A stretch of 64,000 nucleotides of DNA, from positions 1 to 64,000 of the forward strand of contig JAVBOA010000005.1 of assembly GCA_031551135.1 (NCBI GenBank), read 5' to 3'. Positions 7,149-14,675 of this stretch are shown here, piece after piece. Position 1 is the first letter of the stretch. Every line of letters starts with the position of its first letter. The notes beneath the pieces were generated by a model. That model was not told the origin of the DNA, made no database searches, and saw only the letters and a program-made list of their open reading frames with translations. Source of the stretch: JAITVM01 sp031551135. Lineage in GTDB: Bacteria > Bacillota > Clostridia > Lachnospirales > JAITVM01. A program made the translations under genes and the position numbers.

Positions 7149-7412
7149 TTATTCGCCAAGTCCGGATTCGATAGCTTCTTCAATCGCTTTGATAGCCTCT
7201 TCTTCACGGTCTCCGTTACATACAAATTCTACTTCCTCGCCGGCTTTTATACAAGCACTCATAATTCCAAGAACTGATTTTGCGTTATATTCTTTATCTT
7301 TATATTTAATCATAATATTACATCCAAAGGGTTGTACAAGTTTTACCAGAACTCCGGCCGGCCGAACATGCAAGCCCGATTTGTTTTTGATAAGAAAAGT
7401 TTTAGATATCAT
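7149..7412 (-). CDS. ptsH: HPr family phosphocarrier protein
   Basis: 87 residues, full length for HPr. The phospho-accepting His15 lies in SGLHVRPAG, and the regulatory Ser46 in AKSVLGIMS is present, so it could serve PEP-dependent phosphotransfer and HPr kinase/CcpA signalling; true Crh proteins lack His15. The start is ATG 7412 behind GGAGGAAG. No ptsI is nearby, which is common in Clostridia. The gene lies on the same strand as dhaKLM, whose DhaM subunit accepts phosphate from HPr. Its stop codon coincides with a MITE target duplication. Confidence 0.93.
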   Translation of the reverse strand: MISKTFLIKNKSGLHVRPAGVLVKLVQPFGCNIMIKYKDKEYNAKSVLGIMSACIKAGEEVEFVCNGDREEEAIKAIEEAIESGLGE

Positions 7413-7584
7413 AAATACTTCCTCCTAAACTTAAATTTTATATTCCACATCACAGAAAGTATAAATTGTTTGGAATGCAGAAAAAACCGCTAATTTGATG
7501 ATATCATAACGCAATAATTCTGACAATAGCGAAAGAAAATTAATTTCCGAGCATTGTTTTGGCATGTACTGATAATTGATACTA

Positions 7585-8391
7585 TTATAAATATTCGGTA
7601 GGCGTATATTTTACGAGCGAATTGTTCTTTTGAATCAATTCTGTTTCGATAACTTCGCCGCCTTTCATTTTTAGATATTTCTTGCGCCAAAGCTCGTTTT
7701 GACGGTAAAAATCATTTCCGACTTTTACAAATTGATGATTTTTTTCATAGACGTGATATTTATACGGCAAATCTGTATCAACACGCAAATCACCGTTGAT
7801 ACATTTTTCGTCGAACCAGAATAATAATTGGAACGTATGCTCAGTGTTATTTTTGAATTGATAATCGATATAATTGAAATAAACTGTCGCTCCGCTTCCA
7901 AAAGGCACAACCCGCCCTTCGTCCGGAAAAGGGTCAAAAGAATGATGGTGATGTTCTGTGATTGTCAGGGGACTGTGCAGACAAAGCCAATGAATAAGAT
8001 TAGCAATTTGGCAAATTCCGCCGCCAACGCCGGCAATCGCTTCGCCGTTTGTTAATAAAATTCCTTCCTTGTATCCTTTTTTCTTTGTGGCGCACCCGAC
8101 TAAATAACAAAAAGAAAAAGTCTCGTTTGGATGTATCAAAATTCCGTCCAATTTCGCTGTAGCAAGCTTTAAATTTTCCACTTTGTTGTACTGCAATCTC
8201 AAATCAGCGTCGCCGAGTTTTCTGATAAGAACGGATTGATGCTTATAAACTCTGTATTTCAAATGTTCTTTAGAAATGGTCTTGGCAAAATTTTGATCGC
8301 CTAAATACCAATTTAAATATCTTGCCAAGCGCTTTATTTTAATTACAATAAAACATAAAAACGGGTTATAACTTGAAATAGGCCGTCTCAT
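7585..8391 (-). CDS. VanW family protein
   Basis: 268 residues. The VanW core is evident: a segment beginning LNPNETFSFxxxVG-like (here IHPNETFSFCYLVGCATKKK), then GVGGGICQIANLIHWLCLHSPLTITEHHHHSFD and a C-terminal beta-rich part. The start is ATG 8391 behind GGGTGGTAAAT, nearly the same leader as malQ; an upstream start is less well placed. VanW is named from vanB-type vancomycin clusters, but stand-alone copies are widespread and no vanH/A/X genes are here, so no resistance role should be assumed. The function is unknown, possibly at the cell envelope. Confidence 0.88.
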   Translation of the reverse strand: MRRPISSYNPFLCFIVIKIKRLARYLNWYLGDQNFAKTISKEHLKYRVYKHQSVLIRKLGDADLRLQYNKVENLKLATAKLDGILIHPNETFSFCYLVGCATKKKGYKEGILLTNGEAIAGVGGGICQIANLIHWLCLHSPLTITEHHHHSFDPFPDEGRVVPFGSGATVYFNYIDYQFKNNTEHTFQLLFWFDEKCINGDLRVDTDLPYKYHVYEKNHQFVKVGNDFYRQNELWRKKYLKMKGGEVIETELIQKNNSLVKYTPTEYL

Positions 8392-8581
8392 ATTTACCAC
8401 CCTTTTTAAATTAAGCACGGAAAAGTATTTGAGAAAAAATTTGGATATACTTTAAGATAAAATTTGTTGGAAAGTATTTTAGAAATGACGACATAGTTAT
8501 TTTTAGAACGATTTTCAAGAGATATTAAATATTATAAAGGAAATTTGGAGATAATTCAATATAGTTTTCGCTCGTCAGACT

Positions 8582-8604
8582 AAAAAAACCGCGGAATTCC
8601 GCGG
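8582..8604 (-). terminator. Terminator of the dhaKLM operon
   Basis: A perfect 16-base palindrome CCGCGGAATTCCGCGG (8589-8604), followed on the - strand by seven T residues (8582-8588), 17 bases past the dhaM stop. Confidence 0.85.
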
Positions 8605-8620
8605 CATTTATAGAAAAATA

Positions 8621-9004
8621 TTATTTAATCATTTCAATTTCTTTTAGAGATTCAACGATATCATTAAGGCTTGCGCCGGAGCTGATTGTGACTGCCGCCG
8701 TAACTGCGCCTTCCACAAGCGGAATATTCAGTATTTTGATATTTTGGCTCATCTCCTCATCGAGCTCTTCCAAAACCAAAGAAGCCGTCATTCGGGAAGA
8801 ACCTAAGTCAAAGAGAATAATAATTCCGTCGTCGGTATAGGCGTTTAAAATCGTTTCGCGGATTTTTTCGTAGTCCGAGCCGAGTCCGCCGCTGCCATCG
8901 CCGCCAACTGAGTAAATCGGGATTTCCCGAGCCATTTCGAAAGCAAGGTCTTTTAGGCCCTCAGCTATTTTTTCGCTATGCGAAAGAAGAATCAAAGATA
9001 CCAT
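8621..9004 (-). CDS. dhaM: PTS-dependent dihydroxyacetone kinase phosphotransfer subunit DhaM
   Basis: 127 residues, only the mannose-type IIA domain. The active His9 lies in LLSHSEKIAEG at the position known for DhaM. It passes phosphate from HPr to the ADP bound on DhaL. The longer DhaM of some enterobacteria carries its own HPr and EI-like domains; this one does not, so it depends on external HPr, and a ptsH gene lies 1.2 kb downstream. It is the third gene of dhaKLM, one base after dhaL. Confidence 0.95.
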   Translation of the reverse strand: MVSLILLSHSEKIAEGLKDLAFEMAREIPIYSVGGDGSGGLGSDYEKIRETILNAYTDDGIIILFDLGSSRMTASLVLEELDEEMSQNIKILNIPLVEGAVTAAVTISSGASLNDIVESLKEIEMIK

Positions 9005-9005
9005 A

Positions 9006-9632
9006 TTATCTCCTTCCGTTCAAAAATTCCGAAACAGATTTCAGCATAATATACGAGGACATGCAACCCGGGTCGATATGTCCGAGACTGCGTTCGCCCA
9101 AATAAGACGCGCGCCCTTTTAATGCAATAATAGTTTTTGTATATTCGTAGCCTTCTTTTGCGACTTCCAGAGCTTTATCAAAAGCCTCTTTCGGGGAAAG
9201 TCCTTCAGCGAGTGAGTTTTTCAAAGAATCGGAAACCGGAATTAAAACATCAAGCATAGTTTTTTCGCCTTTGTTTGCTTTTCCGCGGGCTTTTACGCCT
9301 TCGATTCCGATATCAAAAATTTCACAAAAATCTGCAAAATCCAATTCCGGTTTTTTCAAAGCTCCGGACATTTTTAAAAACAAAGTTCCGTAAAGCGGTC
9401 CTGAAGCACCGCCGACTGTAGAAATCAAAGTCATTGCAAGAGTTTTTAAAACATCCGAAACATTTGCAAATTCGGTTTCTAATTTCGGCAAAACAGCATT
9501 AAAACCACGGGAAAGATTGATACCGTGGTCGGCATCGCCGATAGCCGTATCGAGTTCGGTTAAATATTCTTTATTTTGCTCTATATCATTGGCAATTAAT
9601 TTTAAAAGAAGAACTGCATCTTGTGCATTCAT
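9006..9632 (-). CDS. dhaL: Dihydroxyacetone kinase ADP-binding subunit DhaL
   Basis: 208 residues, all-helical nucleotide-binding subunit. The Mg-binding aspartates are in LDTAIGDADHGINLSRG (Asp28, Asp33, Asp35), and GGASGPLYGTLF is the phosphate-binding segment. In PTS-type kinases DhaL holds ADP permanently as a cofactor that DhaM rephosphorylates. It starts 15 bases after dhaK and ends just before dhaM. Confidence 0.95.
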   Translation of the reverse strand: MNAQDAVLLLKLIANDIEQNKEYLTELDTAIGDADHGINLSRGFNAVLPKLETEFANVSDVLKTLAMTLISTVGGASGPLYGTLFLKMSGALKKPELDFADFCEIFDIGIEGVKARGKANKGEKTMLDVLIPVSDSLKNSLAEGLSPKEAFDKALEVAKEGYEYTKTIIALKGRASYLGERSLGHIDPGCMSSYIMLKSVSEFLNGRR

Positions 9633-9647
9633 AAAAAAACTCCAATA

Positions 9648-10643
9648 CTAAAATACTTTTAATGCCACAGTGTCGGCTTTTGCGTCGAAAAGCTCTTTAA
9701 GCTCGTCGTCGAGTTTCAATACAGATATTGAAAATCCAGCCATTTCGATAGAAGTCATATATTCGCCGACCATTGTTTTATAAATTTTAATTCCTTTTTC
9801 TGTAAGAATTTTATTCACATGTTTGTTGACTAAGAATAATTCCATAAGCGGAGTTGCGCCGAGTCCGTTTACTAAAACAACAACTTCGTCGCCTTTGGAA
9901 GGATTCATATCTTCCAAGATTTTGCCAACCAATTCGTCAACGATTTCGTTTGCGGTTTTGATTTTTTCTCTGCGAACGCCCGGTTCGCCGTGAATACCAA
10001 GACCAACTTCCATTTCGTCGTCAGCGATTTCAAAGCCTGGCTTGCCTGCTTCCGGAATTATACAAGGAGTGAGCGCCATACCCATAGAGCGGACATTAGC
10101 GATAACTTTTTCGGCAACAGCTTTTACTTCTTCGAGGCTTGCGCCCGATTCAGCTTTTGCGCCTGCGATTTTATGCAAAAGAACAGTTCCGGCAATACCG
10201 CGCCGTCCTATAGTCCATGTAGAGTTTTGAACAGCAACGTCGTCATCTATAACAACTTTGTCAACTTTAATGCCTTCGGCTTCGGCCATTTCCATAGCCA
10301 TTTCAAAATTCATTACGTCACCGGTATAGTTTTTAATAATAAGCAAAACGCCTGCATCGGTTTGTACAGCTTTGATCGCTTCAAAAACAGCGTCCGGAGT
10401 AGGCGATGTAAAAACCGCGCCGCAAACGCCGCCGTCAAGCATGCCGTATCCGACAAAACCGGCGTGGGAAGGTTCATGACCGGAGCCGCCGCCACTAACC
10501 AGCGCAACTTTATCTACTTTTTTGTTTGCGCGCACAATTACATTAGCATTGTCTAATTTACAAAAATAATCCGGATAAGCCAATACCATACCATCAATCA
10601 TTTCGGCTACAACATCTTGTGGGGCGTTGATAATTTTCTTCAT
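9648..10643 (-). CDS. dhaK: Dihydroxyacetone kinase substrate-binding subunit DhaK
   Basis: 331 residues, full length. His218 in GLGIHGEPG is the residue that binds dihydroxyacetone covalently, and SGGGSGHEPSHAGFVG (about 50-65) forms the other substrate loop. The start is ATG 10643 with AAGGAGGTATA upstream. It is the first gene of dhaKLM. The enzyme makes dihydroxyacetone phosphate in the cytoplasm and feeds glycolysis. No glycerol dehydrogenase or DhaR/DhaQ-type regulator is nearby. Confidence 0.95.
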   Translation of the reverse strand: MKKIINAPQDVVAEMIDGMVLAYPDYFCKLDNANVIVRANKKVDKVALVSGGGSGHEPSHAGFVGYGMLDGGVCGAVFTSPTPDAVFEAIKAVQTDAGVLLIIKNYTGDVMNFEMAMEMAEAEGIKVDKVVIDDDVAVQNSTWTIGRRGIAGTVLLHKIAGAKAESGASLEEVKAVAEKVIANVRSMGMALTPCIIPEAGKPGFEIADDEMEVGLGIHGEPGVRREKIKTANEIVDELVGKILEDMNPSKGDEVVVLVNGLGATPLMELFLVNKHVNKILTEKGIKIYKTMVGEYMTSIEMAGFSISVLKLDDELKELFDAKADTVALKVF

Positions 10644-10723
10644 AAATTATACCTCCTTAAAATATAAACCTGATTTTAATCAAATTCATCAAATATAACA
10701 AAATATGAATTCAATTTGTGATG

Positions 10724-10752
10724 ATTATAACATATTGAATTTTTATTATCAA
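10724..10752 (-). promoter_or_regulatory. Sigma-A type promoter of dhaKLM
   Basis: On the - strand: -35 TTGATA (10747-10752), 17-base spacer, -10 TATAAT (10724-10729). The transcript would start about 75 bases before the dhaK ATG. The rest of the gap 10753-10995 shows no gene or clear structure. Confidence 0.75.
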
Positions 10753-11009
10753 CAAAGCGCATATACTTATTTGCCATGTTTTAGACAAAAATATATAAAA
10801 ATTTTGCTTATTTTTTTAATTCAATTCAGTAAATATTTGCGCAGTGAGATTTATTATCACGATGAAAAATATTTTGTGTTCGCCGAATTTTGTTCAGCAA
10901 TAGATATTTAAGGCTAATTATGGTAAGATTGGTATGATTAATAGGTTTTTATCGTAAAACTCACATCGCAATATTTTGTTATCAAGCAAAAATATGAATT
11001 GTTTAGCAA

Positions 11010-11090
11010 GATCGTTGTAGGGGGCGGTTTCCATGCCGCCCCGGCAAGGTGGACGGAAGATGAATATTATTGAATTACAAAAGGAGTGTT
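11010..11090 (+). pseudogene. Internally deleted RAYT remnant supplying the next gene's ribosome site
   Basis: The segment from ATCGTTGTAGG matches the RAYT repeats at 12241-13376. Near 11041 it jumps, at the shared word CCGGCAAG, straight to the RAYT C-terminus: in frame it reads VVGGGFHAAP then ARWTEDEYY and a stop. About 300 bases are missing. The RAYT downstream sequence AATTACAAAAGGAG follows, and its AAGGAG now stands 4-5 bases before the GNAT start. It carries one REP-like palindrome (GGGGCGG/CCGCCCC). Confidence 0.75.
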
Positions 11091-11540
11091 ATGATGAAAG
11101 TTGTGCGGTTAAACCATAATGATGACTATTGGCAACGAACAATATCATATGCAAAATCTTGTTCTTGGAAAGAGGTTGGAAAACACCTTGCTGAACTTAT
11201 GGAGGATAATCTCTTTTCTGATTGGGAATCCGTCTTTATTGCAATAGAAAATGATAAAATTTCAGGCTTTTGCACTTTTCTCAAAAATGACTATTACCCT
11301 GAAAACAGATACTCACCTTGGATTAGCACTATCTTTGTGGATGAAAAGGTACGTGGTAACAAACTAAGCGGTCAAATGATAGAGACAGTCATTATTTATG
11401 CTAGTGCCCAAGGTTTCTCCAAAGTTTATATCCCATCTGACATGAAAGGCTTTTATGAAAAATTTGGTTTTGTTCCGATTGATACGTTAGAAAATTATAG
11501 CGGAGATATTGACACGATTTTTATGAAAGAGATTCAATAA
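11091..11540 (+). CDS. GNAT family N-acetyltransferase
   Basis: 149 residues. The GNAT core is seen as ISGFCTFLKND (beta 4), STIFVDEKVRGNKLSGQMIETVIIYA (acetyl-CoA loop R-G-N-K-L-S) and GFSKVYIPSDMKGFYEKFGFVP, the usual C-terminal YEKxGF motif. The start is ATG 11091 (or the adjacent ATG 11094) behind AAGGAG; an upstream in-frame TTG at 11070 lies inside RAYT-derived sequence. The substrate cannot be told. It stands alone at the start of the accessory stretch. Confidence 0.88.
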   Translation: MMKVVRLNHNDDYWQRTISYAKSCSWKEVGKHLAELMEDNLFSDWESVFIAIENDKISGFCTFLKNDYYPENRYSPWISTIFVDEKVRGNKLSGQMIETVIIYASAQGFSKVYIPSDMKGFYEKFGFVPIDTLENYSGDIDTIFMKEIQ

Positions 11541-11688
11541 TATAACGTGGGTTCGTCGAACTCAAGGTAATATACGTATATGACAATCATTTTTTGGATT
11601 ATCAGTTTCAACGATACGGCGAACTGTGGCAAGAGACATATTTATATATTTATTTTGTTATATATTTTATAAGAAGGAAGTTGATAAA

Positions 11689-11991
11689 ATGAACTTATTA
11701 AAGAAGCAATTGAAAATAATAGTAGCTCTTAGTGGAATTATGGCAATATATAAATTGGCAAGTATGTTTTGGATTTTAATTTCGTCAATCGCAGGTTTTA
11801 CATCAGCAGATTCAAGTATAGGAATAATTGACGGTGCCGACGGACCGACAACAATTTTTGTTGGTAAGAAATTTCTTCCGGATACATTACCACAATTACT
11901 TGCATCCAATTTTACGATTGCTGTCGAATTTGTTATATACAGTATTATATTCGTGCTTTCAATAGGTACGATACGAAAAAATAATATATAA
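11689..11991 (+). CDS. Small two-TM protein with a GADGPT decarboxylase-beta motif
   Basis: 100 residues with a hydrophobic segment near residues 10-35 and another near 72-92. Between them lies SIGIIDGADGPTTIFVGKKF, which resembles the signature IGGADGPTAIFV of the membrane beta subunit of Na-pumping decarboxylases (OadB/GcdB). The protein is far too short to be a beta subunit and no other decarboxylase subunits are nearby. The start is ATG 11689 behind GAAGGAAG. I infer a detached, reused motif in a small membrane protein of unknown function. Confidence 0.6.
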   Translation: MNLLKKQLKIIVALSGIMAIYKLASMFWILISSIAGFTSADSSIGIIDGADGPTTIFVGKKFLPDTLPQLLASNFTIAVEFVIYSIIFVLSIGTIRKNNI

Positions 11992-12138
11992 ATATCTCCT
12001 GAAAATTGTATTCGGAGAAAATTTAAATAATTTAGCTCAAGCTATTGATATTCTGTTCCCGGTCTTAAGTATAAATATTAACTTTGGGATATGTGAAGCA
12101 TTTGACCTGAAGGCGATTAATAGATAAAAGAGTTGCCT

Positions 12139-12613
12139 AATAGAAAACAAAATGGATTAGAAAGTTACGATTACAGCCAAAACGGCGCGTATTTTATTAC
12201 GTTTTGTGTTAAAGGCAGACATGAAATATTGGGTAGATCGTTGTAGGGGGCGGTTTCTATGCCGCCCCGACAATAGAATTGTCCGATACCGGGAAAGAAA
12301 TCATAAAAACCATTGAATACATCAATATAAATTATCATGATGTCAACATAGACAAATATGTTATTATGCCGAACTATGTACATATGATTATCTTTTTGAC
12401 GGGCGGGCATGGAAACCCGCCCCTACCAAACGTTGTGGGACAATTAAAATCTTTTACAACAAAGAAATGGAATGATATTTGCGGCACCCAAATGCAGAAA
12501 ATATGGCAGCGATCATATCATGATCATATTATCCGCAATGAAGAGGATTACCAAAATCATTGGCGATATATTGAAGAAAATCCGGCAAGGTGGACGGAAG
12601 ATGAATATTATTG
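12139..12613 (+). pseudogene. RAYT (REP-associated Y1 transposase) copy 1, frameshifted
   Basis: The N-terminal part reads NRKQNGLESYDYSQNGAYFITFCVKGR then HEILGRSL and a stop in one frame, while the rest (VVGGGFYAAP, IELSDTGKEI, the HUH-like YVIMPNYVHMIIFL, ICGTQMQKIWQRSYHDHII, ENPARWTEDEYY) is in another. A one-base change near 12235-12240 explains it. The second His of HUH is kept. RAYTs are single-copy relatives of IS200 TnpA that mobilise REP palindromes. Two REP-like palindromes lie inside this coding sequence. The 3' two thirds are repeated twice more downstream. Confidence 0.8.
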
Positions 12614-12627
12614 AATTACAAAAGGAG

Positions 12628-13004
12628 TTGTAGGTGGCGGTTTCCATGCCGCCCCGACAATAGAATTGTCCGATATCGGGAAAGAAATCGTAAAAGCCAT
12701 TGAATACATCAATATAAATTATCATGATGTCAACATAGACAAATATGTTATTATGCCGAACCATGTACATATGATTATCTTTTTGACGGGCGGGCATGGA
12801 AACCCGCCCCTACCAAACCTTGTGGGACAATTAAAATCGTTCACAACAAAGAAATGGAATGATATTTGCGGCATCCAAATGCAGAAAATATGGCAACGCT
12901 CATATCATGATCATATTATCCGCAATGAAGAGGATTACCAAAATCATTGGCGATATATTGATGAAAATCCGGCAAGATGGACGGAAGATGAATATTATTG
13001 AATT
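12628..13004 (+). pseudogene. RAYT copy 2, N-terminally truncated tandem duplicate
   Basis: The open frame is intact from VVGGGFHAAP to EDEYY with HUH motif VIMPNHVHMIIFL, but it lacks the N-terminal part (YDYSQNGAYFITF region), because the duplication began at TTGTAGG. A 111-codon reading frame starting at TTG 12666 is possible, but no ribosome site is convincing. I treat it as non-functional. Confidence 0.7.
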
Positions 13005-13014
13005 ACAAAAGGAG

Positions 13015-13376
13015 TTGTAGGGGGCGGATTCCATGCCGCCCCGGCAATAGAATTGTCCGATATCGGGAAAGAAATTGTAAAAGCCATTGAATACATCGAT
13101 ATAAATTATCATGATGTCAACATAGACGAATATGTTATTATGCGAACCATGTATATATGATTATCTTTTTGACGGGCGGGCATGGAAACCCGCCCGTACC
13201 AAACGTTGTGGGACAATTAACATCGTTTACAGCAAAGAAATGGAATGATATTTGCGGCACCCAAATGCAGAAAATATGGCAGCGCTCATATTATGATCAT
13301 ATTATCCGCAATGGAGAATTACCAAAAGCACTGGCGATATATTGATGAAAATCCGGCAAGGTGGACGGAGGATGAA
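13015..13376 (+). pseudogene. RAYT copy 3, truncated and frameshifted
   Basis: Same unit as copy 2. One base is missing at 13143 (ATGCGAACC instead of ATGCCGAACC), just before the HUH motif, a further small deletion is near 13315 (GGAGAATTACC), and the end is altered. These indels break the frame, so this is the most decayed unit. It lies directly before the NUDIX gene. Confidence 0.75.
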
Positions 13377-13439
13377 TACAATACAGGAAATGAATAAAAA
13401 TGTCTGGTGAAAAAATTTTATTAAATGGGCGGTGTATAT

Positions 13440-13934
13440 ATGGAACAATTTTCTATACCAGGTGCGGGTGCAATAATTGTTAAAGATATTGACGGAGAAA
13501 AAAATATCCTTACTCAAATACGAGTTAAGCCTAATGCTCCATGCGAAGATGGTCTTTTGGAGATACCTGCTGGAAAAATTCGGGCTTTTGAGAGCATATT
13601 TGATACCATAAGAAGAGAAGTAAGAGAAGAAACAGGGCTTAAAGTGATGGAAATCTTAGGCGAAAATTTATCCACGCTCTATGAGGGTAATTCTTATAAA
13701 GTCATAAATTTTAAACCTTTTTCATGCTCGCAAAATCTTATTGGCAAGTATCCAATAATGGTTTTTGTATTTATTTGTCAAGTAGAAGGCGAATTACTGC
13801 CATTCTCTGATGAATCAAAGAACTATAAGTGGATGTCAATTTTAGAAATGAAGGAATTATTATTTACTCATCCAAACTTTTTTTATCCAATGCATATAGA
13901 TACCCTAAAAAAATTTGCTAATGCTTATGAATGA
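13440..13934 (+). CDS. NUDIX hydrolase, ADP-ribose pyrophosphatase-like
   Basis: 164 residues. A complete Nudix box is present as GKIRAFESIFDTIRREVREETGL (about residues 48-70), with the REVREETG core that binds Mg. The preceding LEIPAGK is typical of ADP-sugar pyrophosphatases of the YjhB/NudF group. The start is ATG 13440 behind GGGCGGTGT; a start 5 codons earlier overlaps that site. It would hydrolyse a nucleoside diphosphate derivative; the substrate is not certain. It stands alone in the accessory stretch. Confidence 0.9.
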   Translation: MEQFSIPGAGAIIVKDIDGEKNILTQIRVKPNAPCEDGLLEIPAGKIRAFESIFDTIRREVREETGLKVMEILGENLSTLYEGNSYKVINFKPFSCSQNLIGKYPIMVFVFICQVEGELLPFSDESKNYKWMSILEMKELLFTHPNFFYPMHIDTLKKFANAYE

Positions 13935-13958
13935 TATAGATATTTTCTGTGGTCTGCC

Positions 13959-13973
13959 GTTTCAGCGGCATGA
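13959..13973 (+). terminator. Small hairpin after the NUDIX gene
   Basis: GCCG-TTTCAG-CGGC forms a short GC stem about 25 bases after the stop codon, without a T run. It may be a weak terminator or only an mRNA 3' end structure. Confidence 0.3.
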
Positions 13974-14040
13974 TGGATTGTACTGTTACAATTGTGAAAT
14001 GCTTTAAGCTGAGCTTGCAGGAAAGGATGTGACCTTTGTT

Positions 14041-14631
14041 ATGGGTATTTTTAATTTTTTTACAAAAAACAAAAAAAAATCAGAATCCAAGAAAAATGAA
14101 AATCTTGTTATTGAGTCCGAGAATATTATTCCGGATTATAAAAATACCATTGAATTGACCAAAATTATAACAAATTATGATGAAACCGCTGTAAAAGATA
14201 TTTCCTTGCTTGTGGAAAATTATACAGAGTTTTATGAAAAGCACAAGAATTGGTGTGACGAAATGGGATTCGACGGAGACATTCTTTTAACATTTGCCTA
14301 TTGGCTTACAGGATATGACACTGATTGTAAATATGGGGCTTATATTGACTGGAAAGAGGCGACTGAGGACATCATTTGGAATTTAGAGCCTGCAATCAAA
14401 AATTTAAATTATCCTTTGGATTTAACAAAAATTGAATTTAGCGGAAATGAATTTACCTTTGAGGCTCTTCGGGTTATCAATGAATACTTTGCAAAACAAG
14501 GGTATACGCTTGTGGGATTGGATACACAAAGTGATTGCTACCATCTTTTTATTACAAAAATAAATGATGTTAACAAAATTGCTGCTTTGGGAAAAGAAAT
14601 TAATTTTAAGTTTTTTAATAAGTATGAGTGA
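14041..14631 (+). CDS. Uncharacterised protein, DUF6630-like
   Basis: 196 residues. A basic, lysine-rich N-terminal stretch (residues 8-25) precedes an acidic globular domain with YWLTGYDTD, YGAYIDWKEATEDIIWNLE and QSDCYHLFI. The segment AYIDWKE recalls DUF6630 proteins, but this is a recollection and not proof. No catalytic motif is evident. The start chosen is ATG 14041; AAAGGA lies rather far upstream, and GTG 14029 is an alternative. Small acidic solitary proteins of this kind often act as immunity proteins or sit in polymorphic toxin loci; that is inference only. Confidence 0.6.
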   Translation: MGIFNFFTKNKKKSESKKNENLVIESENIIPDYKNTIELTKIITNYDETAVKDISLLVENYTEFYEKHKNWCDEMGFDGDILLTFAYWLTGYDTDCKYGAYIDWKEATEDIIWNLEPAIKNLNYPLDLTKIEFSGNEFTFEALRVINEYFAKQGYTLVGLDTQSDCYHLFITKINDVNKIAALGKEINFKFFNKYE

Positions 14632-14675
14632 GATACCGACGAACGAAAATACGAATTAGAACAGGGGGCTTTTTT

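Larger units (their letters stand above)
12241..13376 (+). repeat. Three tandem 387-bp units of RAYT sequence
   Basis: Units begin at TTGTAGG: 12241-12627, 12628-13014 and 13015-about 13376. The first two periods are exactly 387 bases. Each unit holds the REP-like palindrome GGGGCGG/CCGCCCC, the C-terminal 110 codons of RAYT with an inverted REP, the stop, and the tail AATTACAAAAGGAG. Units 1 and 2 are almost identical; unit 3 carries small deletions. This looks like recent tandem duplication. Confidence 0.85.

Noticed and set aside
7585..8391. Vancomycin resistance locus
   Set aside because: VanW is present alone, without vanH, a ligase, vanX or a VanRS pair; stand-alone VanW proteins are common.
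9990..10556. 188-codon ORF antisense to dhaK
   Set aside because: dhaK is clearly the gene, with all active-site residues; the opposite frame is a shadow.
12171..13112. Antisense ORFs in the RAYT repeats
   Set aside because: They recur only because the 387-bp unit is repeated; the + strand carries the recognisable HUH transposase.
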